From: Halichondria panicea
Lineage: Eukaryota > Porifera > Demospongiae > Suberitida > Halichondriidae
Reading direction: 5' to 3'
Assembly (NCBI RefSeq): GCF_963675165.1
Contig: NC_087381.1
Span: 2,666,001 to 2,730,000, forward strand
Length of the DNA: 64,000 bases
The translations under genes were made by a program, and so were the position numbers. Of this stretch, positions 44,458 to 56,649 are shown one piece after another (position 1 is the first letter of the stretch; every line of letters begins with the position of its first letter). The notes under the pieces were generated by a model. The model was not told the origin of the DNA and ran no database searches. It worked only from the letters and a program-made list of their open reading frames with translations.

Positions 44458-45365
44458 TATAGCAGGAGCTTTCGTGGGTGCAAAATACTGTCTATTTGGC
44501 TCCAGAGCCCTCAGCAGAAATATTCGTGGTTTGTAGTATTCGCTTTCAATGCCAGGAAACCACATCCACCAATAGCTAAGCGTGAAATACCGGTACGTGG
44601 GAGCTTATCCCAATTTTAATTTTCACGTTAACTACTCTGCCCTCACACAACGTGAAATTTGCATTTCCCATACTGTATTACATAATTATTATAATTATCT
44701 ACTAGGCCTTCTTTTCTCGTAAGAACTCTCTCCCACTTTCTTGTTTCCACGCGCTTCCCCATGCCAATTGATAATAGCACATTGCAAATGTCTATGATTT
44801 ACTTGTTTGACATAGCTATACAAAACTAATGTGTCTATACGTATAATTTTTATACATGCAGTGACATTGTGTACAGTGAAAATACAGTCAAGATATAATG
44901 CTCTTAGTCTACAAGCACATTAATAACAATTCTATAACGTATATAGGGCGAAATTTTCGACGGGCTTAATTTTCGCTGTTTTCGTGGGTTAGCAATCCTA
45001 CAAGAGAATTAGTTGCACATTATTCTTAATAAATATTTGCTATACCGTGCAAAGATAGACATGGCTTCCGGTAAGCAGTCAACCCACGAAAATTATTCAC
45101 TTTTAGAGGCCATTCCACAAAATTTAAGGTGCCTCGAAAAGTTCACCCTAACGGTATAATTATGTTAGCTGCAAATACTGCATGTATATAGCATGTATAT
45201 TTCTAGGGTGTAAATGTTCGCGGTTTTTTTGATCAAGCATGTACCGCGAACATTTATACTCACGAATTTAATATCGCATACATGCGGTGCATGCTGCAGA
45301 AAGGGTGCTATTCCACGAAAGTTTATACCCTTGAAATATACCCGCTATATATACGGTACTTTATA
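44451..45365. repeat. Cluster of CCGTATA-type MITE copies
   Basis: Three blocks are visible: 44451-44640 (ataccgtatagcaggagctt), 44937-45155 (a diverged copy of the 20766-20975 family, ending tcacccta acggta) and 45195-45360 (ggtgtaaatgttcgcggttt ... cgaacatttatactcacgaa), the last related to 61690-61885. Each has partly palindromic ends. No gene is seen between them. Confidence 0.6.
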
Positions 45366-45369
45366 GCTA

Positions 45370-45562
45370 ATAGGATATAGGTCAAGTTTGTAAAGCATTG
45401 CAGTCCAGAAGTATTCCTTGTAAGTCTCTTAGCACCAATCCACGTGCTTCTTGGTGTGTACTCACAAAAGTTGCCCAGATCATTGCCGTTCATAATACAG
45501 CCAGCTTGAGAAGAAGTGCAGGTCTTGCAGTTGGCATTTTTACAAGTTTTCCTTAAATTGCC
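45370..45562 (-). pseudogene. 3'-end relic of a third metalloprotease copy
   Basis: Matches the 3' end and stop region of the metalloprotease gene at 47100-47290 (caatccacgtgcttcttggt, gttgcccagatcattg, gaagaagtgcaggtcttgca). It has a small insertion (gtgtgtactc) that breaks the frame, and it ends abruptly after tggcatttttac. A still smaller piece (ggtcaagtccgtaaagcag, attccttgtaag) is at 46050-46088. Confidence 0.8.
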
Positions 45563-45599
45563 ATACAGTTAAAGAGTGGGGCTGCCGTTCCTGAGAGGT

Positions 45600-46210
45600 T
45601 GCTTTACATTGGAGTCATTGTAGTTCAATCCGGACCTGAGCTCTTGGCCGTTATATAACGTGTGGTTGCTCTTTGGAGGGGTTCCACTGTGTACATGTAT
45701 GTATGTCGATCGTCCAGATTTTGGGTGATTGGGTGCGTGCGCCAACAATGGATACCATGCAGGCGTTCTTTTATAAGAGGTCTGCTAGCATGGATTCGAG
45801 GCTATATATATGGCTCTCTCACTTTCTTATTTACACGCTTGTTAGTGCTTCCCCAGGCCAATAGGATACTGTAGTATAATTGTACTGTAAACCAAAACTT
45901 ATTAACTTATTAACTTATTGTAATGTCATAAGAATTCTATTATTTACAAGTGTCTAGATCTAATTACAGCTGCAAATAACTAATGTATACTCAACTGTTT
46001 ATATTATTATCTAAACTATAATACACAGCACACTATAATTATAGGATAGGTCAAGTCCGTAAAGCAGTTTACAAGTATTCCTTGTAAGTGTACGCCCATT
46101 TCTTTCTTTGCTGCCTCACTAGCACTATGTCTTTCTTATGATTTATGGATGAACAGTGACAACAGCAAGAAAAGTAAGGCCTGGGAACAAGGCTAATAAT
46201 TACATAGCCT
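45600..46210. other. Intergenic, no gene
   Basis: Contains ends resembling the TAG...CTA family (ggattcgaggcta near 45801; ggcctgggaacaaggcta near 46176) without matching partners. Otherwise AT-rich. Confidence 0.35.
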
Positions 46211-46214
46211 CTAC

Positions 46215-46355
46215 ACAGGCTCTCCTTTTTCGTTCTTTATCACAATCGTTCAATAAGATAAAATATTAATCGTTCAATGAGATAAAATACGCTATTAATT
46301 GGAGGAATAAAGAAAGAAATAGACGTAGAGTTAGGAAAAAAAGGAGAGAGCCTGT
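46215..46355. repeat. 141-bp inverted-repeat element
   Basis: The ends are acaggctctcctttttc and ggagagagcctgt in inverted orientation. The interior holds a direct repeat, atcgttcaat(a/g)agataaaat. No target duplication is clear. Confidence 0.55.
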
Positions 46356-46479
46356 ATCGGGAAGTCGCGTGAGGGTAGTAAAAGGTATCTCTCTCTACAC
46401 ACACTATATTGTGTTAAGTCCACACAGATACCGTATTACGTATATATACCTTGCCACAGCCATGCCAGCATACTTATCT

Positions 46480-46650
46480 TTTGGACTCCTTGTGACACCA
46501 TCCTGTCGAGCTCATCCTTCACTATCTTTGGGGAATTGATACTCAATCTCCTTGGTATTGTGAGAATGTAAGGTTTTGCTCTGTCTTGCATGTATATTCG
46601 CCTTGCACTTTGCCTAAGCCTTTGAAGAGCTCCATTTGACTCACTCGCAC
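46480..46650 (-). pseudogene. Short Ty3/gypsy RT relic
   Basis: On the minus strand one frame reads MELFKGLGKVQGEYT and, after a shift, AKPYILTIPRRLSI, then VKDELDRMVSQGV. This is the stretch just before the RT core in gypsy-type polyproteins (LF.GLG...Y, AKPY....PRR, .ELDRM...GVI). Only this piece remains. Confidence 0.65.
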
Positions 46651-47156
46651 TTCTTTGTTAGCCCCAGCGCTTGTATTGCTGGCTGTCCTATAGGAATGGC
46701 TTGTGTGAGCGCTTTACTGCTACTGTTGGCCAAACTTAGATACCAATTTCGAATTTCCGAGTCTATTCCGCTCACCACTTTCAGAACCCCCTTGGCAGAT
46801 TATCTTGCAATTAATTAGACCATGCCATAATTATGTTTTGAACATGATACATTACAAAACCATTTTGTTATGGTTTTGTATGTTTTAAACACATGAGTCC
46901 TAGGTACATACATTTCATTACAGTAACATGATGTATACTATTTCAATGAACCAAAACTTTATTAAAGTGTAGCTAATGTCAATCTCATATAATAAAAATT
47001 ATACAATTATTACAATATTATAGTGTCTATAATTATATAGCTACAAATTATTATAGTCAACTGTTTATAAATAGCTAAACTATATATACACATGCAGCAC
47101 TAGGATAGGTCAAGTCCATAAAAAGCAGTCCAGAGTATATGTTCCTTGTAAGTCTC

Positions 47157-49297
47157 TTAGCACCAACCCACGTGCTTCTTGGTGTACTCGCAAAGGTTGC
47201 CCAGATCATTGGTGTCCATAATGCAGCCACCTTGAGAAGAAGTGCAGGTCTTGCAGTTGGCATTTTTAGCAGTGCAGCTTCCCTTGCCATACCGTTGGTA
47301 GCACTGACAATTTGTGTATTCGTCAGGAGCATTAAAAACATGTCCAATTTCGTGAGCGAAAACCCTGTCAATCTGATCGGAACCCCAACCGTCATTGCTG
47401 TACTGCATGTATAGAGGTCCGCCACCAAAATATGCATATGCGAAATGGCTTTGCTTATACTTGGAGAAGAAACCAAGGAAAGCACCATTAGCACGACCAC
47501 GGTTTTTAATATATTGTGCTGCTCTGTTCCTTCCAGCTTTACCAGCTGGGAAACCAAAAGCTCTGAGTGTAGGATTAGCAAACTTGTCGTGGCAAGATGG
47601 GTAGCTAGAGCAAGAGGTTGGGTTGGAAGCAGTTATTCTTGCCTTCCCATAATACATCACAAACGACAACCTAACCCCATTTTTCCGAGCTTGGTTTGAC
47701 CAGAATTTAAGTCCTGCTAGACATTCACTTATAATCTTCTTTTTCTCCCTATTGCTTATTGCTAACCTACCAGGACCGGAAGAAATAAAAATTAGAACGG
47801 CAATCTTCCCAGTCATGGTTTGGCGGTAGGGTGCATCTACCTGAAAATCTTCGTCTGAATCTTCTCGTTTAAAGGCCATTGGAGCTGTTTTTTCTGTCCA
47901 CTTTTGAATCGTTGGTTGTGGTTTCAGCTCATCTTCTCGTGCCATCCAGTAGGCATTAGCATGGCTTAAAGTTTCTGCTGATGCTGAGCTCGAAATATGG
48001 GCTGAAGCTTGACTGAAGCTATTTTGCTTGGCTACATGAGAGGGGACATTTGCAACCAAGAGGTTGTGACCAAGTTGGAGTAGAACGTGGCCCCCAGCAG
48101 CTTCCACTTCAGCAGTTGCCTCGTCAATGTTTTCAGTGTGAAGCAACATCTCCTCCATGGTGGCAGGACTCCTGTAGAGCAGATAACATATAGTACATGT
48201 ATATAATATTAACCAATTTTGAAATCTGGCAGAAATTTACCGTTGTGAGTCTTGTTCGTGGGATGGCTTTGGTGAAATATCTCCCTCGATAACTGCTCCA
48301 TTCTGAAGTTCACTATACAAAATTACATACAACTTGTTTGCATTGTGGCATATCGTGTTGGTAATCATAATTATACCATAATGTTAGAAACGGGTACTGA
48401 TTTTAACGAATTTTAGTGAATTTATAATTAACCAATTTTGAAATCTGGCAGAAATTTACCCTTGTGAGTCTTGTTCGTGGGATGGCTTTGGTGAAATATC
48501 TCCCTCAATATCTGCTCCATTCTGAAGTTCACTATACAAAATTAGTAGTTCAACATACAACTTGTTTGCATTGTGGCATATCGTGTTGGTAATCATAATT
48601 ATACCATAATGTTACTAATTTAGAAACGGGTATTGATTTAACGAATTTTAGTGAATTTGTAATTAATGCTAAATTATATCCGCGTTAATAAAAAATGAAA
48701 ATGTATGTTTGAGAGTATAGCATATAATTATTATGCATGCTAAGCAAGCTATAGCTCTTTCATATCTGACTCCAAATTTTCTGTTCAACTTCATACTTGT
48801 ACGTACATCTTTTGACACATAAATTATTGAGCTAATAAATTTGGCTGCAATTCCGTCAAAATTAGTACCCTAAAAACAGACTGAAAACGTCAGGCTGGCT
48901 CGTTTAAGGTAATTATAATGTCAGCATAAACATACCGATCATTGATCAGCGACTCAAGTTTTTGAATGTCTCCAATTGCTTCGAGATGAGGCTCATCATC
49001 ATCAGCTTTCAGGTCTTGCAATATCTCTTCAACTTCACTGATATGAAACAAAGCAGAGGCATTCATGCATAATAATTACATGGTATCCTGTCAAGAAGTA
49101 GGTAAAGATGCATGCAGCTAATGAGACTGCTGATAATCATTGAAACATAAGAAAGGGCCGGTATAATCTCGGGGAATATATATATTATATATGTATATAA
49201 CTCACTTGAGCACTGTTTCCAGTTTAGCCTCTTTGTCAACCAGACCAGCTAGTGATGTGGAAATCATACAGCAAATCACAAGCAGCAGCAACTTCAT
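47157..49297 (-). CDS. Secreted zinc metalloprotease paralogue with a duplicated exon 3
   Basis: Exons: 49206-49297 (signal peptide MKLLLLVICCMISTSLAG), 48936-49037, exon 3b 48460-48531, exon 3a 48241-48312 and 47157-48171. All boundaries are GT...AG. Each copy of exon 3 begins with one and ends with two bases of a codon, so either or both can be included in frame: 450 residues with both, 426 with one. The last exon carries HEIGHVFNAPDE about 65 residues from the end, then CQC, CKTCTSSQGGCIMD, LCEYTKK and VGWC. It is clearly homologous to the gene at 19491-21340, with the same exon phases. Upstream it keeps a TATA box at the same distance. It is probably secreted or granule-stored; the substrate is unknown. 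Confidence 0.88.
48212..48650. repeat. 219-bp tandem duplication covering exon 3
   Basis: accaattttgaaatctggc, the exon and the following intron piece (gtttgcattgtggcatatcg, aattataccataatgtta) occur twice, 219 bp apart. The second copy has a few insertions (agtagttca; actaattt). The exons differ at a few positions (for example gataactg against aatatctg), so the event is not brand new. Confidence 0.92.
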
Positions 49298-49377
49298 TTC
49301 GTTCCGTTGGCTTTTCTTGTCTTTTCTTGTTGATTTGAAATCTCCGCTGAGAATGAAGAAACCTCCAAATAGCGTGC

Positions 49378-49384
49378 TTTTATA
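49378..49384 (-). promoter_or_regulatory. TATA box of the second metalloprotease gene
   Basis: TATAAAA on the minus strand about 80 bases upstream of the ATG at 49297, in the context attctataaaagcacgc. The other paralogue has the same box and the same downstream gacaagaaaagccaac stretch. Confidence 0.65.
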
Positions 49385-49639
49385 GAATCAGGTACAGCAA
49401 AGGCATGCACATGCATGCAGTTGATCGAGTCAAAGCTAGCACATAACAGAGAGTAGTCTCATGAATCAACCGCCTTTCCTCGTATTGCTATTGTGGAATT
49501 CCGACCTGACCAATCAGATCAAAGATTGACACAATTAGAGGATCTACGCAGTGGGACGCATTTAGCTAGCCTAACTATTATGACCGTTAGTCAGGCAAGG
49601 AGCTGTAGTAAAGCAAGTTGCATTCTTCCTGCACTAATG

Positions 49640-49915
49640 CAATGACAATTATCCTCCTGGAAAGGTGGCTGACAGGCTGATTGATGATACTAACACCATG
49701 AAAATTGATACCATTGTGAATGACCTTCATACTTAACAATAAGTGCTCCTCCAGGAAAGGTGGCTGACAGGCTGATTAATGATACTAATACCATGAAAAT
49801 TGATAGCATTGTGAATGACCTTCATACTTAAGTGCTCCTCCAGGAAAGGTGGTTGACAGGTTGATTCACGAGACTAATACCGTAACAATTGACACCATTA
49901 TGCAATGACTTAAGT
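49640..49915 (+). repeat. Three tandem copies of a ~95-bp repeat
   Basis: ctcctggaaaggtggctgac / ctccaggaaaggtggctgac begins each unit (49652, 49747, 49836). It continues aggctgattgatgatacta, ccatgaaaattgata and gtgaatgaccttcatactta. The third unit is more diverged. Confidence 0.85.
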
Positions 49916-50229
49916 GCCTCAAGGCAGCCCATCATGCATGCATTCATGCACGTCATGATCTACTTGACTATAGTTCGTAAAAGATCGGGTTGTATGAGTT
50001 ATAATTGCATTCCAACGTGTACTTGCTCAGTAGGATGGTATATATACTCATGAATGTTCTACTTATACTCTATATCTATACAACGTGTTTCTATACTGTT
50101 TTACATACGGAATAGCCCTAAAAGTGATGTTTACTATCTATATGCTCACAACCATTTGCACTGCATTTTGTGTAACTGATATATGTATCAAGTTTCCAGC
50201 TTCTCAAATTCCCATTGTCATAGCAAGGA

Positions 50230-51960
50230 TTTACCATCACACTCTAATTGTACAGTAGTATAAAGTGGAGGAATTCTCTAGAGGTATATACACTGTATAG
50301 TCAGAGTGCATGTATCTATTGCAGTATAAGCGGGCACGTATACCAGAGCTATAATTATGACTTGTATATACCTTGAGTCTCACGCACACGAGATCAACTT
50401 TCATACATGAGATTAATTCCCACGATACAATTCTTATACAAGATAAACTTTGTGTGAAGTCAACTCTCAAATACTATGCATCAATTAAATTTACTACCAC
50501 ACTCTAATTGTATACTAGATCTAGCTGTAGTAAATTAAAGTGAAGGAATTCATTCTAGAGATATAGTATAATTGCACTATGCACATACCAGAGCTATTGA
50601 GTCTCACGCACAAGAGATCAACTTTCATGCATGAGATTACTTCCCACGAGACAATTCTTATACAAGAGAAAGTTTGTGTGAAGTCAACTCTCAAATTTAC
50701 CATCACACTCTAATTGTAAAGTAGAGCACTTGGGGTGTGGTAAACATATAGCTCTGGTATGCATGTGCACACTTATAGTTTAAGTTTCATTTTAAGCTGT
50801 ACTGTACCAAGATTTTGGGTTGGTATATATAGTCTTTGCATGCTCCAACTAGTTGAGGGGCTCATGCTTTGCGATCTTTACCAGTTGGGTCCAACACTCT
50901 TCTCGTTGCACCTCTTTTTTTATGTGAGACACTCGATCTCCTATTTTACTATCAGCCTGCATGTGTTTCTATCAAATGAGGCGATTTTATAGCAGAGGAT
51001 CCAGAGGTACAACATCCATCCCTCAACATGCTGATTATAAGTTCATGAATGTTCTATAAGTTCTTCCAACAAAATAAAGCACGTAATTATCTAGATGTTC
51101 AGTTCTCCACATACCCCTATAGTACATGCATAGAATAGTTTAATAATTATAGAAGTGCATGGGTCACTATAATACAGTATAATAATACTTTGCTTAACCT
51201 ACTGCATGTCCTTCGCATACAGAAATTATCCTATTTCACTGCATTGTATTTGACTGTGATAAATTAAGTTTCCTGCCGCTCAAATGTAACATTAAGCAAG
51301 GCAGGTACGAAGTATTGCAAAAAGGATTAGTGGCCTTGGAACAATCGAGGTTCTCCAAGTAAAACACATTATCTATAACGTTCTACTGCAACCCACATTA
51401 ACATAACTATACCTAGAAGTGATCATCACTGTTGTGGTTTACCAGCTAGTGACAAAGAATTAATTCTAGGATAATTGAATTCCTCCAATTAATCATTCAG
51501 GTATAGTAAAGTAAGTACATCTTCCACTGGTACACTATAGCCAGACTATAGTCTAGTTATAGTTATGAGGGTTGTGGTTTGTCGCCTGTTTAGGAAATTC
51601 ATTATAATTATAGAGATATTGAGTCAGCTAGAGTATCTCTATTGCACTATAGTCACTACACTCGGTTATTGATTGCAGCCCACACACATCTAATTGGTCA
51701 TGACTATTACGTAAAAGAGATGGGTCTTAAGTTACTTGTATTTCACTGAACACTTGCTCAGTAGAATGTTAAGTGGATAGTACCAGGACTACCTTCATGC
51801 ACGCACTCCTGATGGTATACTCATGAATGTTGTGTTGGCAGGGGATGTAATGCCTCGGTTAGCTTAGATATAGGTCACACTCACAGAGGTTCAGGTAACA
51901 ACAATCGAATAATTATTCACAAAGAGATCAATCCGACACACATGCTATTTAATATTACAC
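50230..51960. repeat. Dispersed repeat block shared with 6630-7870, with internal tandem copies
   Basis: Two and a half tandem units of about 240 bp (catcacactctaattgta ... gagatcaactttcat ... gtgtgaagtcaactctca) occupy 50230-50725. The later segments (51330-51960) parallel 7260-7870. A fragment of the second foldback family sits between them at 50815-50985 (gactatanaccaaccc to gcatgtgtttctat). No gene. Confidence 0.7.
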
Positions 51961-53100
51961 AATTGCAATTTACTTAAGGTCATGTAACTAAAAAGAACCA
52001 CTTGTTGAGTTCTTTCCTGTGCAATAGACCTAGACAGGCTAATCTATAAGGCTTCTAATCAAATCCGATTGCAGCTCAGAGCTGAGGCAAAGTCAGACTA
52101 CTACAAACTAGCAGAGACTATCAACAAGTTGATTCTTAGAGATAATAGCGTAATAACAACTGACATTTTTTTAGGGCAAAAACAGAACTAATCAAAGAGG
52201 CTCAAAAACATACTAGGAGCAGAGCCCCTAGGTGGAGTTTCAGTACAAAGATGAGGCCAAAACCACAATTCAAAGTGTGAAAAGACTATAATTATGATGC
52301 ATACAACATAACACAAGATGAGTGGGTGAGAGTGGATGAGTGTAAATTGTGATTCATCAAACATAAACACCACTTGGGGTCTGTTATCATAGCAACTGGG
52401 TGGGGCACGGTTTAACTACCATAAACTCCCGCATTCCTCATAAACTCCCTTGCCTTGAGGGCGCACTGATTTTATACTAGATCTACACTAGCTTGTTGCA
52501 AGGGCAGTATACAGATGGGTGCATGGGGCTCGCTAAACACCAGGAAGGCGGCTTACTTATACACTTCTGCTTCTGATAGGTCCACCACTCAGCAGAAAAT
52601 GTATCCATAATGATATGTCATTTTCTATCATTCACATCACCTGCCCAATCAACATATCCGTGTAAACAACAATAGTACTTGATCCTCTTTTGAGTAGAGT
52701 ATATACCATCATGACTCAAAGTCTCTTTGGATAGGCACTGGGTGCAGTTTGTCTCTACCGGATTATAAGCGCATGCATGTTTGGGGTCAATAGCAAAGCA
52801 GGCAACCCTAACTGGATCTATATCATACTATTATGTTACAGTTCATTTTACAGTTCATTCACATCATTGAAATTCATATTATATTGACCAGGAACTTGGA
52901 ATAAAAGGACCTCATCCACGTGTCACATTCTCTCGATCTCAGCATGATCAGACAAGGTAACAGCTGCCCAGAGAGTCCTTCCAGATGGATATCACCAGCT
53001 ATATAGCTATCCTGCACTGTACAAGCTAACTAGCTCATAGATAAAACAAAATTAGATGCTAAAATTTCACTAATAACCATCGCATAATTGCCAAATCGGA
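51960..53100. other. Intergenic, no gene recognised
   Basis: It lies between the repeat block and the copia relic and may be decayed copia sequence, but no domain is readable. Frames are shorter than 65 codons. Confidence 0.35.
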
Positions 53101-53104
53101 AAAG

Positions 53105-54210
53105 CGCTTCAACTCAAGTATAAAAAGCCTGCAAGTTGAGCATGTGCTAATAAAGATACGCTTATAGTCAAGTAAGCGCTAATAATCCGGTATGTGTTAT
53201 TAAATAGAAGTCCAACAAACAGTAACGTAGTTGGCTTTGATGAAAGCGCCAACAGCATAAGATTCATCAGGTCACTAGTACTTACAAACAGGTACATCAA
53301 GCACATGCATGCAGAGTCTAGTCTATGCATTTATCCTCGTCTGAGGCTAGTGTGAGTTTGGAGCAAGCATTCATTACTGGTTTCGCAGTCTTGCATTCCA
53401 AACTTTGTCAACAGATTTTTCGTATGCAGGGGTTGTCCAATCCAGATTGAGCCACCCTCGTGCCGCTCGACTATGATTCCGAGGAAATAACTCAAGTTGC
53501 CGAGGTCCTTCATGTTGAACTTCCTTGATAGTGCGGTCTTGACTTCAGACAGGGCAGGGCACTGTTTGTTATGCCGGCCAGGATAATGTCATCCACATAA
53601 GGTACAGCTTATCGTCTCTTGTACCCAAATAGATCGATGCACGGGTCGTTTTTCGATTGACTGAACTCCATTTCACTCAGTTGTGAGTCGAGTGCTACAT
53701 TCTAGTACCGAGGTGATTTTTTGAGTCCGTAGATGCTTTTCTTCAATTTACACACTATTATAGGTTTTCCTTCGCCTCACTCAAAACTTATGGGTTTCCT
53801 CATGTAAATCTCCTCCTTGAGAGAGCCCTTTAGGATCGAATGCCGTGGTCACATCCACTTGTTGTAACATGAGATTTTGTTGCACAGATAGTAGCATGCA
53901 GAGACTCTATATAGTCTCACCACAGGGCAAAAGGTTTTGTCATAAATTCCATGCCATATACGTTTTGTGTGAATCCTTGAGCCACTAATCTCGCTTTATA
54001 GTGCTCAACTGTGCCGTCAGCCCAAGTCTTCTTCGTGAAGACCCATTTACTTCCAACTGTATTCCAACTAGGTGGTAGTTTCATCAAGTCTCACACATCT
54101 TCATTTTCCATTGCTGCTTTCCATTTTCTTGTTACTATACTGCATGGCTTCATTGAATGTGGTTGGGTCTATTAATGGCATACTGGTATGTCAGGCTGTC
54201 TTCTCATTCT
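53105..54210 (-). pseudogene. Ty1/copia reverse transcriptase relic
   Basis: On the minus strand, from right to left: [18 protein letters not shown], then [16 protein letters not shown], are the start of the copia RT. Further on MKDLGNLSYFLGIIVERHEG (53331-53513) is the conserved segment after the FVDDM box, and near 53250-53330 LMYLFV and LALSSKPTTL correspond to the VGSLMY...TRPDI...L block. Stops and shifts separate these. A related copy of the 53230-53400 part is at 60365-60560. It is non-functional. Confidence 0.82.
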
Positions 54211-54319
54211 GCATGGTAGAGACCTAGCTTCTAATTGACTGATTGATTTTCAGGTTGCTCGTCTTTGGATTGTACGTTATCGCTGCTCGTTTCATCAATT
54301 GTGTCACTTGGGATTGATA

Positions 54320-54450
54320 ATCACTGAGTTTGTAATCATCGGTGATTACACCCATTACTGTGATTACGGTGATTACATACATTACAGTGATTGATTACAA
54401 ATCATTATACGGCGATTACATGCATTACTGTGATTACACTCATTAGAATG
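54320..54450 (+). repeat. Short GATTAC(A) repeat cluster
   Basis: Eight or so copies of (g/t)gattaca, with attactg/cattac between them, alternate at 10-20-bp spacing. Probably a decayed microsatellite-like array. Confidence 0.6.
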
Positions 54451-55085
54451 CATTCCATGAAAAAGTCATAGTGCTGAGATAATATCTATTGACTGCATGT
54501 TGCACAGAATATCTAGTTCGTGGCCTATGCTTTGACATTGTTTCTATATATTGCTCTTCTAGAAATTGCCTGTCTGCATGCATGCAGAGCATTGTCAATA
54601 AAATTATGTTCACAATCAAACCCAGCATATACTGTATAATTATATATTGATAATTATGTGCATCATCTATTAAGTATTATGTGCATGCATGGGATTAGGA
54701 CACACCCATGCATGCATTGAAGAATTAGCATCACCTCTGTGTTGAAAAGTTCTTTGGGAAATAAGGATGTTGCACTTTGGTGAAATTACACTTGACGTGA
54801 AGAATTTTTTATAATTATAGTTATAGCACATTTAATTCGTACTGATACTATAGCTACGTATTAAGAAAGAGAAAGTTTGAGGTTTAAACAACACTACAGG
54901 GTTTCCTAAATTAAACCTTATAGGCGTTTCAATATATACTGACTATTGTTGATGCAGCACTGGCTGAATACACTTGGTGAATTCCTTGCAATGCAACCTC
55001 ATTTTATATGTAGCATACGGTACTTTTAGTTTCATTTAGAAATACGTATATAGCTACTTGCGTCAATACATATAATTATAGTGGA
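54450..55085. other. Intergenic upstream of the transporter, no gene
   Basis: AT-rich. No repeats shared with other parts of the window and no clear promoter element were seen. Confidence 0.35.
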
Positions 55086-55136
55086 TTCAGTGAAATTAAT
55101 TGTCATGGATGTATGGTCTATATAATAATTATAGCC

Positions 55137-56642
55137 ATGCAGTGCAAGTACAGAGTGAGGTGGTTCTATTCCAAAGGAGCTCTACTTGTTCTGTTCTGGA
55201 TTCTAATTATCACCTTTGTCATCGTACCAATGTTCAAAGTGTTGCCTCCTATACAATTTTCAACAAACGATTTTTACTCTTGGATATATGGTTTTTTAGT
55301 TCTACTATCAATGTTAGCTGTGCCACTGGCAGGATGGTTGGCGGACGCAAAGTTTGGAAACTATAGAGTAGTAAAATTTGGTGTATGGCTTTTATTCCTG
55401 AGTACTGTTCTTAATTGCTTCTATCACTTAATTGCACCGTTTGTAGGTAATGTTTTGGTTCTGTGTTTGTGATTATACGTTTTGTACATTGCAGGATGTA
55501 TTTTCTGTCTTTACTATTGTTTCAACTGGGTGTGGATCAGATGCCCGATGCTTCAAGCTCCAACATTAGCAGTTTCATCACTTGGTTTGTTTGTAGTGGT
55601 ACATTCGGAACACATTTAGGCATTGTTTTATACACTTTGAAAGTAGAATGTTTGGATGTTTCGCTGCATTCCAACTATCAACAAGTTTTGAGCTTGTTTC
55701 TTGTTCTGTGCTTAAGCCGTGTTCTTATTTCGGATTTTTGTCTCTCTCGAAAGTGGCTAATAATTGAACCAAAGTCACCAAACTCTCTCAAAACCATCTA
55801 CCAAGTTCTCAAGTTTGCAGCCAAGCACAAAGCTCCCCTCAATCTCAGTGCTCTCACATACTGGGAGGAAGACGTACCTTCAAGAATGGATCTGGGAAAG
55901 TCGAGATACGGCGGACCATTCACTACAGAGCAAGTTGAAGATGTGAAGACATTGTTTCGTATTCTCTTAGTAAGTTTTCCATTAGCAGTTTTTGCTTTGT
56001 CATTTTTCTTGCGTTCTTACTTCGATGTATTGATACCCAATGGTCTGAACTTATGTAGTGCGCAAATAATTAGATTATTTTCATACGGAGAAAATTTGTG
56101 TTCCATACTTTGGACTTTATTGCACGAGTTTCTAATCTTTCCACTGCTTAGAGATAGACTTCCAAGTATTCTAAAGAAGATAGGAATTGCTTCATTTCTT
56201 TCTGTTGTAGTGAGTTTGATTCTGAAGCTTATTAATTAATACTTTGAAGGAGGTTTGATAGCAATTGATTGGACTATTCATATACCAATACAGGGATTGG
56301 TTGTACAAAATAATGTTCGCCACTTCAGCATTTGAATTTTGTTGTTCCCAATCACCATACAGTATGAGAGGTCTGCTTTCAGTATATATAGCTGTCTTAG
56401 GTGTTCTGTCAGCCATGTTCGGTTATGGTACAAGCGGTATATTGAAGAAATATACTTGTGAGGCAAGTTGGTGTTTTCCTGTTTCTTGGTGTGTGAAAGT
56501 AACTCTATGCATTATAGGGCTAATCTTTTACTGTGTTGTGGCTCGGCGATACAAGAGAAGAGTGAGGGGAGATGGTTATTTTGCACAGACAATTATGGAA
56601 GAAGTTTACGATCGTTATCTCACTCCAAGAGACAGCAAGTGA
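55137..56642 (+). pseudogene. POT/PTR (SLC15-type) proton-oligopeptide transporter, probably broken
   Basis: The first part (55137-55447) encodes about three membrane segments and the POT box GWLADAKFGNYRVVKFG. An intron of about 48 bp follows, but the phase does not fit the next frame by one base. The second part (from about 55494 to 56239) has FQLGVDQMPDASS, SSFITW, then a long loop with ALTYWEEDVPSRMDLGKSRY and more membrane segments, and ends at TAA (56237-56239). The third part (about 56295-56642) has FATSAFEFCCSQSPYSMRGLL, the family's late signature, and a C-terminal VARRYKRRVR tail. About 470 residues in all, shorter than animal SLC15. The TAA and the two frame mismatches suggest a pseudogene, unless unseen small introns or sequence errors explain them. 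Membrane protein; substrate not inferable. Confidence 0.72.
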
Positions 56643-56649
56643 ATGAATT

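Noticed and set aside
47075-47581. 168-codon minus frame overlapping the second metalloprotease
   Set aside because: Shifted frame of the same exon; the same shadow is seen at 19532-19933.
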